Origin: Leyella lascolaii
GTDB taxonomy: Bacteria; Bacteroidota; Bacteroidia; Bacteroidales; Bacteroidaceae
Length of the DNA stretch: 40,026 nt
Assembly (NCBI RefSeq): GCF_900079775.1
Contig: NZ_LT556038.1
Location: 473,060-513,085, forward strand
Reading direction: 5' to 3'
A model generated the notes under the pieces. That model was given only the letters and a program-made list of their open reading frames with translations, was not told the DNA's origin and did not search any database. How positions within the stretch are numbered: position 1 is the stretch's first letter; the number at the start of each line of letters is the position of its first letter. A program made the translations under genes and the position numbers. Below are positions 23,849 to 33,280 of this stretch, piece after piece.

Positions 23849-24841
23849 AGGCTTTTGTTGAGTATCATAAATCATCTTTTCTACTCAAGATTAGAATCAT
23901 TAAAAGCCACATATCACTCAATATAATTTTTTATGTTTATCGGTCTCGTTTTCATAAACCATAATCGACCATTAGACTTCCATTATTATTTCGTGCTGCT
24001 GTCAGCCGGATTTAGCACTAATGCGTTCTCAGGCTGTTAGTGAAAAACACGGAACAGGACGCGGGCATTGCGACAATACTGACAAAGAAAAAGCGTATCC
24101 TCATGTGTCGCGGACTAACGGCGTGTACACGAGATATGTGTTAATGAGGAGGACTATACGGACAACGACAAGTCTCTGAGAATCGCGCAGAGGCAAACAG
24201 ACCGCCGTTTGTCTGCGTATGCGCTGTTTTTGGCGCATAGACATAAAACATTAAGTATCAACACATTGCAAGTACAGCGTACATAGAGACAACTTTCCGC
24301 GTGTCAGGAAAGGCTTTATGGGCATGCGATATGGGCTTTATGAGCGCGCCACAAAGCCCATATAGCATGATGACACAGGCTCTTCCGCACCGCCTTATCT
24401 CATCCTAAGCGGAAAGAAGGCAACCCGACGCCTCGCAAAAAGGACAGTATAGGTGATGTCGGGATGACCGCAATGGAGCGTGATGCGTTTTTTCCGAAGT
24501 CAGTGAAAGAAAATAGCGAAAGACGGGAGCTTTCGCAACATCACGGCATATCTGTTTCATCAAAATATTCTGTCAATATTTTTTACTTCATACAGAGCCG
24601 TGACATCCGATGACCATCAAACCCTAACCAGGCGTCAGACTGCCCCTGTCCCGGTGACGGCGCAGCCCGCTGCGGCAAGACGCGAAGGGAATCAATCAGG
24701 CGGAACGGGCGCACAGGCATGCCCGGAGCACGATGCCGTCTGTGATTATATGAGTTTGTCTCTGTCAATCACGTCTCATCTCTTTTACCACTTACATGTC
24801 TCATACATGATTGTCTGTCAAGAATTAACCTTTCCAACCCC
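23849..24841. other. About 1 kb gene-free region between convergent operons
   Basis: No convincing gene on either strand; a 61-residue minus-strand frame at 24,583-24,768 has unlikely composition. Composition shifts from A/T-rich at the left to near 50% GC around 24,300-24,700, suggesting a junction between DNA of different origin. Contains a strong hairpin (listed separately) and a weaker GCGAAAG / CTTTCGC stem at 24,516-24,536. Confidence 0.5.
24323..24369. repeat. Hairpin with a 17-bp stem
   Basis: CATGCGATATGGGCTTT (24,323-24,339) pairs with AAAGCCCATATAGCATG (24,353-24,369) with a single mismatch, around a 13-base GC-rich loop. A direct repeat of GGCTTTATG overlaps the left arm. No gene is nearby, so it is unlikely to be a simple operon terminator. 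Confidence 0.75.
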
Positions 24842-26140
24842 TCATCTGCCGGTAGCCTGAAGATATTCCCTCTTCTTTATTTCATACATAGAGTAGCTTT
24901 CCACATATTTGTCGCGGCTTTGCTGGTAGAGCGTCTGCGCTTCGAGCAAGTCGCTCATGGTGCATGTGCCAGCCTTATAATAGTCTGACTGCAGGCGCAG
25001 GTTCTCCTCAGCCTGCCCTATGCTCTCTATGGCAATCTCCACTTGCTTATATGCATCGTTCACTCCGTTCCATGCATTTCGCATACGTATGACAAGCAGT
25101 TCGCATTGGTCCGCCATCCGGTTTTCCGCATTTCGCACCTGAAGTTTCTTCTGTCTCATTTCATGCGAGCCGCCCCACCATTTGCTTATCGGAACACTCA
25201 CGGTGATCCCTCTTATCCAGAACGAGTGTCTGCGGTCCATCAGGTTCTCATAGACATAACCTCCTCCCACAGACACGACAGGCATATTTTTTCCTATACT
25301 CATCTTATGCTGTAGCCTGCCGGCATCCACCTGTTTGTCCAGCAGACTGTATTCCACAGTGAGCGGAAGCGATGATTCTGGCGAGCGGTAAAGCTCATCG
25401 GGACGCGGGGGAAGCGCGCCGTCCATTTCCCAATCCACATCGAAATGTCCGGCACCGTCCTTCGGACAACCTATGTATTGAGCCAGCAGATGCAGAGACA
25501 CGTCAAGAGTATTAGACACGGAGATATGCCGGCTCCGCATCCCGTTATTGCGCAGCTCCACCTGCAGGAGGTCATTGCGGTCGGTCACTCCCGCTGTCAC
25601 AGCCGCCTCCACATCACGGCTTATCTGTTCGAGCTGCGATTGCAGCATACTTATGGTGCGCAGCTTCTCTTTCAGTGTCACAACCTGCCAGAAATACTGC
25701 TCCACCGTCAGTCTCACTTCATTTTCAGACTGTCTGCGCAGCAGACGGCTTACCTCCACATTTACATCAGCCAGTCTGTTGGCGTTGACTATCTGTCCTC
25801 CTGCAAAGAGCGGCAAGGTGGCGGTGACGCCACCCACAATGCCGTCATCCACCAGCGACAGCCTGCCCGACTCCGTATCCATCTCCAGCAGTCCCTTGTC
25901 CGCTAAGAAGCCTCCTCCGGAAGCGCTGACCGTCGGGAAATAATTTGTAAAAGCCGCTTTCTTCTGCAATTTCGCGGCGTTAAGGTCGTTATCGGCGTTC
26001 CTGATGCGTACGTTGTTCTTCAACGCCAGTTCCAGGCATTCGTCCAAAGTATACGCATGCTGTGCGTAAGCCAGAAGCGGACATAGGCTGACAACAAGCG
26101 CAATTAACCGCCGACAGGGTCTGTTTATTTTCATATTCAT
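24842..26140 (-). CDS. TolC-family outer-membrane efflux channel
   Basis: A 432-residue protein with a signal peptide (cleaved near LLAYAQ, residue 26) and the family opening HAYTLDECLELALKNNVRIR. Two outer-membrane efflux repeats follow: long helical stretches (AKLQKKAAFTNYFPTVSASG; LRTISMLQSQLEQISRDVEA) separated by strand segments, and a matching second copy ending in LLEAQTLYQQSRDKYVES. It forms the channel through the outer membrane for the RND pump encoded 31 bp upstream, and is the last gene of the three-gene operon. Confidence 0.92.
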   Translation of the reverse strand: MNMKINRPCRRLIALVVSLCPLLAYAQHAYTLDECLELALKNNVRIRNADNDLNAAKLQKKAAFTNYFPTVSASGGGFLADKGLLEMDTESGRLSLVDDGIVGGVTATLPLFAGGQIVNANRLADVNVEVSRLLRRQSENEVRLTVEQYFWQVVTLKEKLRTISMLQSQLEQISRDVEAAVTAGVTDRNDLLQVELRNNGMRSRHISVSNTLDVSLHLLAQYIGCPKDGAGHFDVDWEMDGALPPRPDELYRSPESSLPLTVEYSLLDKQVDAGRLQHKMSIGKNMPVVSVGGGYVYENLMDRRHSFWIRGITVSVPISKWWGGSHEMRQKKLQVRNAENRMADQCELLVIRMRNAWNGVNDAYKQVEIAIESIGQAEENLRLQSDYYKAGTCTMSDLLEAQTLYQQSRDKYVESYSMYEIKKREYLQATGR

Positions 26141-26171
26141 GATTTCCCAAGTTTTTATTGATACATTTTTT

Positions 26172-29100
26172 CTATCGTTGTCCTATTGACAGTGCTTTTG
26201 TCCTGTGCCTTGTAGAACCGCGGAAGCAAAGCCTGTAAGCGCACGGCAGTACGGTGAGCAGGAACACCATAGTTATCAGTGTGCCATAACAGATGACCGT
26301 CCCCATGGGCATCCACAACCCGGAACCGCCCAATATCATCGGGATTACACCCATTGACGCGGCTGCCGAGGTGAGAAATATGGGGCGCATACGCCGTCTG
26401 GCGGAATGGTAGATGGCATCGGCGGAACTCATTCTCTCTGTAGTCCTCAACTCCTCGGCATAATCAATCATGATAATGCCGTTGCGGACAATTATGCCCA
26501 TCAGAGCCACAATGCCCAAAAAGCACGTAACACCGAAATCAATGCCTTGGATGATGACACCGGCTGCCGTTCCGAACAGACATAGAGACATGGAGACAAA
26601 TATGAGCAATGCCAGCCCCACTTTGCGGAAATGGGCGATGAGCACAAACAGAATGACCAAGGCTGCCAACGCCAGACCGGACAGTATCGGAGGTATTTTC
26701 TCGTTTGTGTCTTCTATATCACCGCCAGGAGTAACGGTTGTGTCCGGAGAAAGATGCGACGCAGGCAACATGGCGGCGATGCGCCTCATCTGCTCCGTAC
26801 CGTTCTCCCCACGACGCACGTCCGCGCCCACTGTGACAGAATAGATGCCGTTGCGCCGCACAATCTGTCCGTCCTGCCACATCGGCACAGCATCCGCCAC
26901 CTGACGTAAAGGCACGCTTGTAACACCGCCCATAACCGGAATCATCTCATCCTCAAGAACTTCCGGCACAGCACTGTCGGCATGCTCACCCTTCAAAACC
27001 ACACTCATCCTGTAGTCGCCGTCCCAGACAGAAGAGACCGGCAACCCGGAACCGTAACGCATGGCGAGCGTACTTTCAATCACGGTGTTGGTGATGCCAA
27101 GGCGCGACGCCTCATCCTCTTTCAGTGCTATCCTGCAAGTAGGGAGCGGTTCGTTAAAGTCTGTGTGCACGGAAGTGAGTTCCGGAATGCCGCGCATCAG
27201 CTCCGACAGCTTTCCGGCATCACGACGCAACGTATCAAGATTCTCACCCGTAAGACGGAATTCGACAGGATAGACCGCCTCGCTATACGACAGCTGCTTG
27301 AAGCGTACACGGGCGTCTGGAAAAGCGTCAGACCAAACCGGGGCATATTCGTCGAGCAACTGTTCGGTCTCTTTTATGCCTGCGGTGTTGACTATGAACT
27401 GGGCGTAGTCCGTTCCACCCACCTGCGGCGCATAACTGTTCTGAAAACGCGGTGACGAACAGCCTTTGAACGAGGCTATGCCAACCACGCGCGGGTCTTT
27501 ACGTAGAATGCGCTCCAGACTATCAGCCACCAGCGAGGTACGTTCCAGCGCGCTTCCCGACGGCAGATATATTTCTACGGCAAACTGGTTGCGGTCAGCC
27601 ATCGGCATCATCTGCTGGGGTAGCGATCCGATAAGCAACATTCCGACAACTACAGACAGCACTCCCACCGCCAATGTGGATTTCGGCTGGTGGAAACAAA
27701 AGTCAATCAGCCGGTTGTAATAACGTTGCAGCCAATCGAGAAAAGAGAACGTCTTGCCATTTGTCCGCATAGGCTTGCGGATGAACCAGAACTGCATGAA
27801 AGGCACAAGCATGGTGGCGACCAGCAAAGACACGCCCAATATCAGCGTGATAGCCCAAGGGAATGTCTGCAGGAAATCGTGCAGCATGCCTGTCGTGGTG
27901 AGCAGGAAAGGGAAGAACGTGATGCTGATTGCCAGCGTCGCTGAAAGTATGGACTTGAAGAAGTGGGTGGCACTCTCAATGGAAGCGTGCCATCGCGACA
28001 TGCCTTCGCCTAATTTCTCAAGATAGCTGTCGATGATGACGATGGAGTTGTCAACTATCATGCCCAAGGTGACGATAAGCGCAGCCAAGGATACCGTGTT
28101 CAGTTCCACACCGAAGCCATAAAGCAGTCCTAAAGAGATGAATATCGTTACAGGAATGGTGGAAGCCGCCACCAGTGCCACGCGCAGCGGAAGCAACAGC
28201 ACCACCACTATGACGACGGCTGCTATGGCGATGACAAGTTCTTTCAGAAAGTTATATACGCTGTCGCCCACCACTTCGCTCTGGTCGGTTATGCGGAATA
28301 TGCCGACCTCCCCGGGAAGCTCTTCCTCTCTGAACGTGTCCAGCGTCCTGTTCACCTCATCGCCCATTGCCACGATGTCCTGTCCCTTTTTCATCTCGAC
28401 AGACAGCAGCAGACATTTCTTTCCGTTATATGTTATGTAACTGTCGCGATCAGGATACTCGCGTACCACGCGAGCCACATCCTTCAGCCGCACGACATTG
28501 CCCTGCGGGTCTGTATAAACGATTTGCTGCCGCACATCGTTCACCGTATTGAGCGAGCGGCTTACATAAACAGGCGTCACCTGCCTGTCGGTCTTCAGTC
28601 TTCCGCCGCTTGTGGCGAATCCCTTTTGCATCAAAGCCAATGCAAGCGTCCTTTCGCTGATGCCGTAGTGGGACAGACGGCCGTTGTCTATATATACCGA
28701 AATCTGCTCGTGCCGCATTCCGCTTACCGACATGCGTCCTACAGACGGGATGCGGCGCAAACGCTCCTGCAAAGCATCCATGTAGTCATCAAGCTCGCGA
28801 TAGGTCTTTTCCTCGCTTTCCATCGCGATGAGCAACGCGGACGTGTCACCGAAATCGTCCATCACCTGTACCGCCAGCACATTGGACGGCAACCGAGACT
28901 TGAAGTCGGATATGCCATGCTTGAACTTGCTCCAGAACTCGTCCTTATTGTTAAGCTCATCGTTCAGTTGCACCTGTATATAGACAATACCGTCACGGCT
29001 GCGGGAGAACGTCTTTTCTTTTTTCACCTCCTTATAGCTGAAAATATAATTTTCCAAAGGTTTCGCCACCTGTTCCACCATTTCCCGCGCCGTGTTGCCA

Positions 29101-29264
29101 GGTGCCACCGCGACTACCACGCCCTGCCGGATGGTGAAGTCGGGAAATTCGTTTTTGCGCATCTGCGGCAGACTGTAGACGCCGAATGCAACGAGGCAAG
29201 CCACGCACAGGATGACAATCTGCCGGTAGTGCATTGCCCATTCCACAAAATTGCTTTTCCTCAT
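26172..29264 (-). CDS. RND-family efflux pump (AcrB/MdtB type)
   Basis: About 1,030 residues, 12 predicted membrane helices and two large periplasmic domains, the standard RND plan. The fourth helix has LGMIVDNSIVIID, with Asp-Asn where AcrB has Asp-Asp; this VDNSIVI form is frequent in a subgroup of RND pumps. The pump exports substrates using the proton gradient. The start at 29,264 is preceded by GGAGGTGGAG, an excellent ribosome-binding site, so the longer frame from 29,288 is rejected. It overlaps the adaptor stop (ATGA). Its adaptor carries a nonsense codon, which may leave the pump without its partner. Confidence 0.92.
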   Translation of the reverse strand: MRKSNFVEWAMHYRQIVILCVACLVAFGVYSLPQMRKNEFPDFTIRQGVVVAVAPGNTAREMVEQVAKPLENYIFSYKEVKKEKTFSRSRDGIVYIQVQLNDELNNKDEFWSKFKHGISDFKSRLPSNVLAVQVMDDFGDTSALLIAMESEEKTYRELDDYMDALQERLRRIPSVGRMSVSGMRHEQISVYIDNGRLSHYGISERTLALALMQKGFATSGGRLKTDRQVTPVYVSRSLNTVNDVRQQIVYTDPQGNVVRLKDVARVVREYPDRDSYITYNGKKCLLLSVEMKKGQDIVAMGDEVNRTLDTFREEELPGEVGIFRITDQSEVVGDSVYNFLKELVIAIAAVVIVVVLLLPLRVALVAASTIPVTIFISLGLLYGFGVELNTVSLAALIVTLGMIVDNSIVIIDSYLEKLGEGMSRWHASIESATHFFKSILSATLAISITFFPFLLTTTGMLHDFLQTFPWAITLILGVSLLVATMLVPFMQFWFIRKPMRTNGKTFSFLDWLQRYYNRLIDFCFHQPKSTLAVGVLSVVVGMLLIGSLPQQMMPMADRNQFAVEIYLPSGSALERTSLVADSLERILRKDPRVVGIASFKGCSSPRFQNSYAPQVGGTDYAQFIVNTAGIKETEQLLDEYAPVWSDAFPDARVRFKQLSYSEAVYPVEFRLTGENLDTLRRDAGKLSELMRGIPELTSVHTDFNEPLPTCRIALKEDEASRLGITNTVIESTLAMRYGSGLPVSSVWDGDYRMSVVLKGEHADSAVPEVLEDEMIPVMGGVTSVPLRQVADAVPMWQDGQIVRRNGIYSVTVGADVRRGENGTEQMRRIAAMLPASHLSPDTTVTPGGDIEDTNEKIPPILSGLALAALVILFVLIAHFRKVGLALLIFVSMSLCLFGTAAGVIIQGIDFGVTCFLGIVALMGIIVRNGIIMIDYAEELRTTERMSSADAIYHSARRRMRPIFLTSAAASMGVIPMILGGSGLWMPMGTVICYGTLITMVFLLTVLPCAYRLCFRGSTRHRTKALSIGQR

Positions 29265-30289
29265 AACTCCACCTCCGTTCCTTCGCACACTTTCTGCTGA
29301 CCCTCTACAATAATGCTGTCGTTAGCAGACAGTCCGGACGTGACTATCACGCCACCCGCTGAGTATTCGTCGCAAACAATGAAGCGTCTGCGGGCTTTGC
29401 CGTCTTTCACGCACCATACAAAAGACCTGTTGTGCTCGTCTATCTGTACAACATGCGCAGGTATGACATAATGTATTCCCGAAGCAGTCTTATAAGGATG
29501 CAGGAACACCTCCGTAACCATACCCGGCAGAACCTCCTTGTCAGTATTCTCCAATTTCAGCCTCACCTCATAAGTGCGCGAAAGCGGATTAGCCACAACC
29601 CCTTTTTCCACCACTCTGGCGGCAATCTTCTCTCCTCCAATGGCAGTGACTGCCACGTCAGCCTTCTGACCTGTCCTGACGGAACGCATTTCGGCTTCAG
29701 GTACCGATATTCTCACCACAAGCGAGGAGGCTGTCACCAGACGTGCGACAGGCATTCCCGGTGCGACGTTCTCGCCAGTCTCCATACTCTTTTCAGCTAT
29801 TATGCCTGAAAAAGGCGCACGGAGCCGGCAATCGTCCAAATTCCTCCTCGCAATCTGTTCCATTGAGCGTGCCTGCTCCAACTTGCTCTGCACCTCCACT
29901 CATTTCATATCAGGCAGGCTGCCTTTGTCGTGCAGTTCTTTCATGCGTCGGCTGGCGTCTTCCGCCTGTTCGAGCGCGGCATGCGCTACTTTATGGCTGT
30001 TTTGCATGGACGTCGGGTCAAGTGTAGCTATGAGTTGCCCGGCACTCACATGCTGTCCCAAACGTACGTTCATGGTCTTTATCGTACCTGCAACAGCGAA
30101 GCTGAGCGATGTTCCGTTTTCCTCCTCCACCGTACCTGAATACCGCATCAGATTCACATAAGCATCGTCCTTCACCACCACAGCCTTCACCTTTACAGGT
30201 TCATTGGCTTTAGGTTTCTCCACATCACCCTGACATCCCGTCAAAAACGGGATAAACCATAATGAGGCTATTACAAATTCTTTTTTCAT
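29261..30289 (-). pseudogene. RND membrane-fusion (adaptor) lipoprotein with in-frame TGA
   Basis: The frame runs from the ATG at 30,289 to the stop at 29,261, interrupted once at codon 130 (29,902-29,900) by TGA. The upstream part has a lipobox (LTGC, Cys19) and a biotinyl-lipoyl-like half (GTIKTMNVRLGQHVSAGQL); the downstream part continues without frame change (LDDCRLRAPFSGIIAEKSME; VRISVPEAEMRSVRTGQKAD) and finishes normally. Family members usually have Trp here (K-W-VEVQ), so a TGG to TGA point change is the likely cause. Re-initiation at the GTG just after the stop would give a protein without signal. An assembly or sequencing error should be excluded. Confidence 0.8.
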
Positions 30290-30318
30290 TATACTCGATT
30301 TTAATTTATATCTTTGTG

Positions 30319-30378
30319 AAACAAGCGCGCCCGGCAATCTGAAAGCAGGCTTTCATTGCCATCACCGGCACTGTCCAA
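30319..30378. repeat. Degenerate copy of the 67-bp repeat
   Basis: GCCCGGCAATCTGAAAGCAGG and the following TTTCATTGCC and CCGGCACTG match the later tandem repeats with several differences and lack the final CTGTTTTT part. It lies beside the adaptor start. Confidence 0.6.
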
Positions 30379-30418
30379 TACATGCAAATAACGCGCTATT
30401 ACACTTGGGCAATCCTAA

Positions 30419-30533
30419 GTAGAGACGCAAAATATTGCGTCTCATGAGCAATGATGCCCAATAAGCTGAGGCAAATAATACCTGTCTTTGCCGCGATTTT
30501 TTAATCGGGAGACGCAAGATTTTGCGTCTCTAC
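30419..30533. mobile_element. MITE-like element, 115 bp, 15-bp perfect terminal inverted repeats
   Basis: GTAGAGACGCAAAAT (30,419-30,433) and its exact reverse complement (30,519-30,533) bound a 115-bp unit with no coding capacity. Each end is also a near-palindrome of its own: GAGACGCAA-AATA-TTGCGTCTC and GAGACGCAA-GA-TTTTGCGTCTC. No clear target duplication is visible. Short non-coding units of this shape occur dispersed in Bacteroides genomes. Confidence 0.65.
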
Positions 30534-30933
30534 AGGGCTGATGCCATCATTATTTCAATAAAACAGGCTGCGCTCGGCAATCTGAAAGCAAGCTTTCATT
30601 GCGCTCGCTGACACTGTTTTTCCAATAAAACAGGCTGCGCTCGGCAATCTGAAAGCAAGCTTTCATTGCACTCGCTGGCACTGTTTTTCCAATAAAACAG
30701 GCTGCGCCCGGCAATCTGAAAGCAAACTTTCATTGCACTCACTGGCACTGTTTTTCATGCAAAAGAATGGGATTTTGCGTAAAAACAGTCCTGTTACGTG
30801 TCTCCAAAAATGTTCTGTTTTCACCGCAAACAATCAAATAAGGTTTTTGGAATAGTATATAATCCTTTTGGAACAATGGAATGAAACAATTTTTATTTTA
30901 CTTTGCAGCTGTAAAAGGTAAAGCGTCTGATAA
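30534..30933. other. Repeat-filled regulatory interval upstream of the AraC gene
   Basis: No gene. It carries the tandem repeats (30,557-30,757) and then about 175 bp of A/T-rich DNA before the AraC start. TTACTTTGC at 30,897-30,905 is one base from the -7 consensus and well placed for the AraC gene, 28 bp upstream of its ATG. Confidence 0.5.
30557..30757. repeat. Three tandem 67-bp repeats
   Basis: Copies begin at 30,557, 30,624 and 30,691, each starting AATAAAACAGGCTGCGC and ending CACTGTTTTTC. Every unit contains a near-palindrome, GCAATCTGAAAGC-AA-GCTTTCATTGC, so each copy can fold as a hairpin. Copies differ at a few positions, including compensating and non-compensating changes. No unique spacers separate them, so this is not a CRISPR array. 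Confidence 0.85.
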
Positions 30934-31818
30934 ATGGAAAAGAGCAATCTGAAAAACATGGAAGGCTTGGACGGCATAGCTTATAATGACGGTGAGCTTG
31001 CCTTTTTCGACAATATGCGCGACATGCCCACATTCGCATTTCCCATTCAATTGGAAATGTGTGTCATCGTACTTGTAACGAACGGAAGGGCAACCGTGAA
31101 AATCAACGGTACGACATATGAGGCGAAGAAAGACGACCTGTTCATATGTCCGCCAAACAACATTGTGGACAGCGGTATGATGAGCATAGACTTTCAAGGG
31201 CATTGCATATGCATATCATGTTCTTATATACAGCACGCTATTCCGCTGGCAGTAAATTCGTGGGACATAAAAGTTCTTTTCGAGAACAATCCCGTATGCA
31301 CATTGCAGCCGGAAGAAGCAAAGATTTTCTGCCAATACTATAACCTTCTCAGCACCAAGACGCAGTATTCCTCAGTCAGGCAGAAAAGAGTGATAGGGAC
31401 TATTATGCTTGCCCTGATTTATGATATGCATATTGTGTTGGAGCGTGTCGTACAGCATAATCTCCGTCCGTTCACATCACGAGAGACACTGTTCAAACGT
31501 TTTATAGACCTGATAGAATCAACTTATCCCAAACCGCGCTCTGTATCATACTATGCAGAACGCCTGAATGTAACCCCGAAATATTTCTCTTATGTGTGTA
31601 AGCAGGCAGGAGGACAGAAGGCGACAGACATCATAGACCAATATGTGGTGAAAGACATCGTCTATATGATGAACCATACTCAGAAAAGCATTAAGGAGAT
31701 AGCGTGCGAACTGGATTTTCCCAATCTTTCGTTTTTCGGGAAATATGTAAAGAAACATTTGGGCGTATCACCAAAGAACTACCGGGAACAAGCCATAAAG
31801 AGAAATGCAAATAATTGA
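30934..31818 (+). CDS. AraC-family transcriptional regulator
   Basis: A 294-residue protein with an N-terminal cupin-like sensor (about 20-110, TVKINGTTYEAKKDDLFICP) and a C-terminal double helix-turn-helix of the AraC type (about 190-290): SVSYYAERLNVTPKYFSYVCKQAG and KSIKEIACELDFPNLSFFGKYVKKHLGVSPKNYR. The divergent RND efflux operon starts 645 bp away, so control of that operon is the natural inference. The ligand is unknown. It is the only regulator between the efflux and sugar loci, with convergent transcription towards the MFS gene. Confidence 0.9.
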   Translation: MEKSNLKNMEGLDGIAYNDGELAFFDNMRDMPTFAFPIQLEMCVIVLVTNGRATVKINGTTYEAKKDDLFICPPNNIVDSGMMSIDFQGHCICISCSYIQHAIPLAVNSWDIKVLFENNPVCTLQPEEAKIFCQYYNLLSTKTQYSSVRQKRVIGTIMLALIYDMHIVLERVVQHNLRPFTSRETLFKRFIDLIESTYPKPRSVSYYAERLNVTPKYFSYVCKQAGGQKATDIIDQYVVKDIVYMMNHTQKSIKEIACELDFPNLSFFGKYVKKHLGVSPKNYREQAIKRNANN

Positions 31819-32027
31819 ATTACTCATCATATAGGTTAAAAGCGAATCAGCCGTCAGACCGTCAAGACTTTGTTTTATCTGATTGTCACCAACCCTTTCC
31901 TCTTACGCACTGCCGCCGGCAGACAGTTTTCTTCGAGTTTTGCCAAGACATGACAGCCATCGTCTGGCAAACCGGAAATGAGGTCTGTATGCCGGCAGCA
32001 CGTAATGCGGATTAATGACAATGCGGC

Positions 32028-33209
32028 TCAGGATATAAATTTCTGACTGTTGCGGCAATTCGTCTTCATGGAAAAGGCACAATACACCAGGTATAAAATG
32101 CACAACAAAATGACAGACAGCCCTGCCTCTATTCCCGACACATCAATAGAGAAGCCCAAAACGGGCGTTACGATGCCTCCACCTGCCACAGCTGTAATCA
32201 TCAGTCCTGAGACCTGATTCATCTTTGAGGGATATTCGTGAAATGCAAACGAGTAAATGATGGAAAAGACAGAAGACGCGAAAAAGCCGATACAACCGAT
32301 ACAGACCAAGTCAGGTACAGCGCCAAAGCCTGCCATCAGAAGCAGGCAGGAAAAACCGCACAGGACAATATTCACACGAAAATAACGGATGCCGGAGATG
32401 CGGGTCAATAAGAATGTTCCCAGCAAAGCGCCTACTGTCCTGCTGAAGAAATAGACCTGAGGGGCATACTTCACCTGCACCGCACTCCAATCATAACGCA
32501 TAGCCATGAGTTTTGAACCGATGTAATTGGTCGCCACATCAACGCCTACGACAAAAAATATACCCATGAACAAAACCATAATGGCTCTGTTCTTCAATAA
32601 GGCAAAAGAACCGCTCATCGAAACCGGCTCTGTCGTGTCCGGCTCCCGTCTGATGGGCGTAGCCGCAAGCCATAGCCCCAGAAGCAATGTGATTGTTCCA
32701 AAAACAGGGAAACAATAATACCAATGGTCTTCACCGAAATGCAAAATGACAAACAGCACTATTTCTGGTCCTAAAAGCGAGGACACCGCCTTTATTACCT
32801 GCCCGGCTGTCATACTGCTTGTCAGCAAACGCCGGTTATGAATGACATTGCTCAGCAACGGATTCAATGATATCTGCAGAATGGCATTCCCCACTCCCAA
32901 CAAGATGTAGGCAATGACACACGTCACGCTACTATAAATACAGAGAGGCAGAAACATTCCTATTACCGTAACAGCCATACTGACAAGCACTGTGTTCTTT
33001 CGACCCAACCGGTTCATTTTATTGCCGACCGGAATGCCTAAAAAGAAAAACCATACAAACACCATTGAAGGTACAAAACCTGTCATGGTGGGCGACCACC
33101 CGAAACCCGACTGCATATAGTCTGACGATATTCCAACAATATCACAAAATCCCATGACAAAAAACGTTGCCATAACGGGAAGTATTTTTATTAATGGACA
33201 TGATTTCAT
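32028..33209 (-). CDS. MFS transporter, sugar-porter-like (FHS/FucP-like)
   Basis: About 393 residues from the ATG at 33,209 (MKSCPLIKILPVMATFFVMG), with 12 predicted membrane helices. The N-terminal motif GFCDIVGISSDYMQSGFGWSPT and the loop KMNRLGRKNTVL (MFS signature region between helices 2 and 3) support a Major Facilitator; the overall plan recalls FucP/GlcP-type sugar symporters. Position at the downstream end of the mannoside operon suggests uptake of mannose or a mannoside freed by the GH92 enzyme. The frame is open to 33,242 (MGDMFIS start), which I consider less likely. Confidence 0.8.
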   Translation of the reverse strand: MKSCPLIKILPVMATFFVMGFCDIVGISSDYMQSGFGWSPTMTGFVPSMVFVWFFFLGIPVGNKMNRLGRKNTVLVSMAVTVIGMFLPLCIYSSVTCVIAYILLGVGNAILQISLNPLLSNVIHNRRLLTSSMTAGQVIKAVSSLLGPEIVLFVILHFGEDHWYYCFPVFGTITLLLGLWLAATPIRREPDTTEPVSMSGSFALLKNRAIMVLFMGIFFVVGVDVATNYIGSKLMAMRYDWSAVQVKYAPQVYFFSRTVGALLGTFLLTRISGIRYFRVNIVLCGFSCLLLMAGFGAVPDLVCIGCIGFFASSVFSIIYSFAFHEYPSKMNQVSGLMITAVAGGGIVTPVLGFSIDVSGIEAGLSVILLCILYLVYCAFSMKTNCRNSQKFIS

Positions 33210-33280
33210 AATGCCTGATTCAGAAATAAACATATCACCCATTGATGAAACGGCTATTCATAATGTTATCTACATAAACA

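Noticed and set aside
24583..24768. Minus-strand 61-residue frame
   Set aside because: Arg/Pro/His-rich and without a recognisable domain or ribosome-binding site.
30319..30757. Repeats considered as a CRISPR array
   Set aside because: Copies are directly adjacent, contain no variable spacers, and there are no cas genes.
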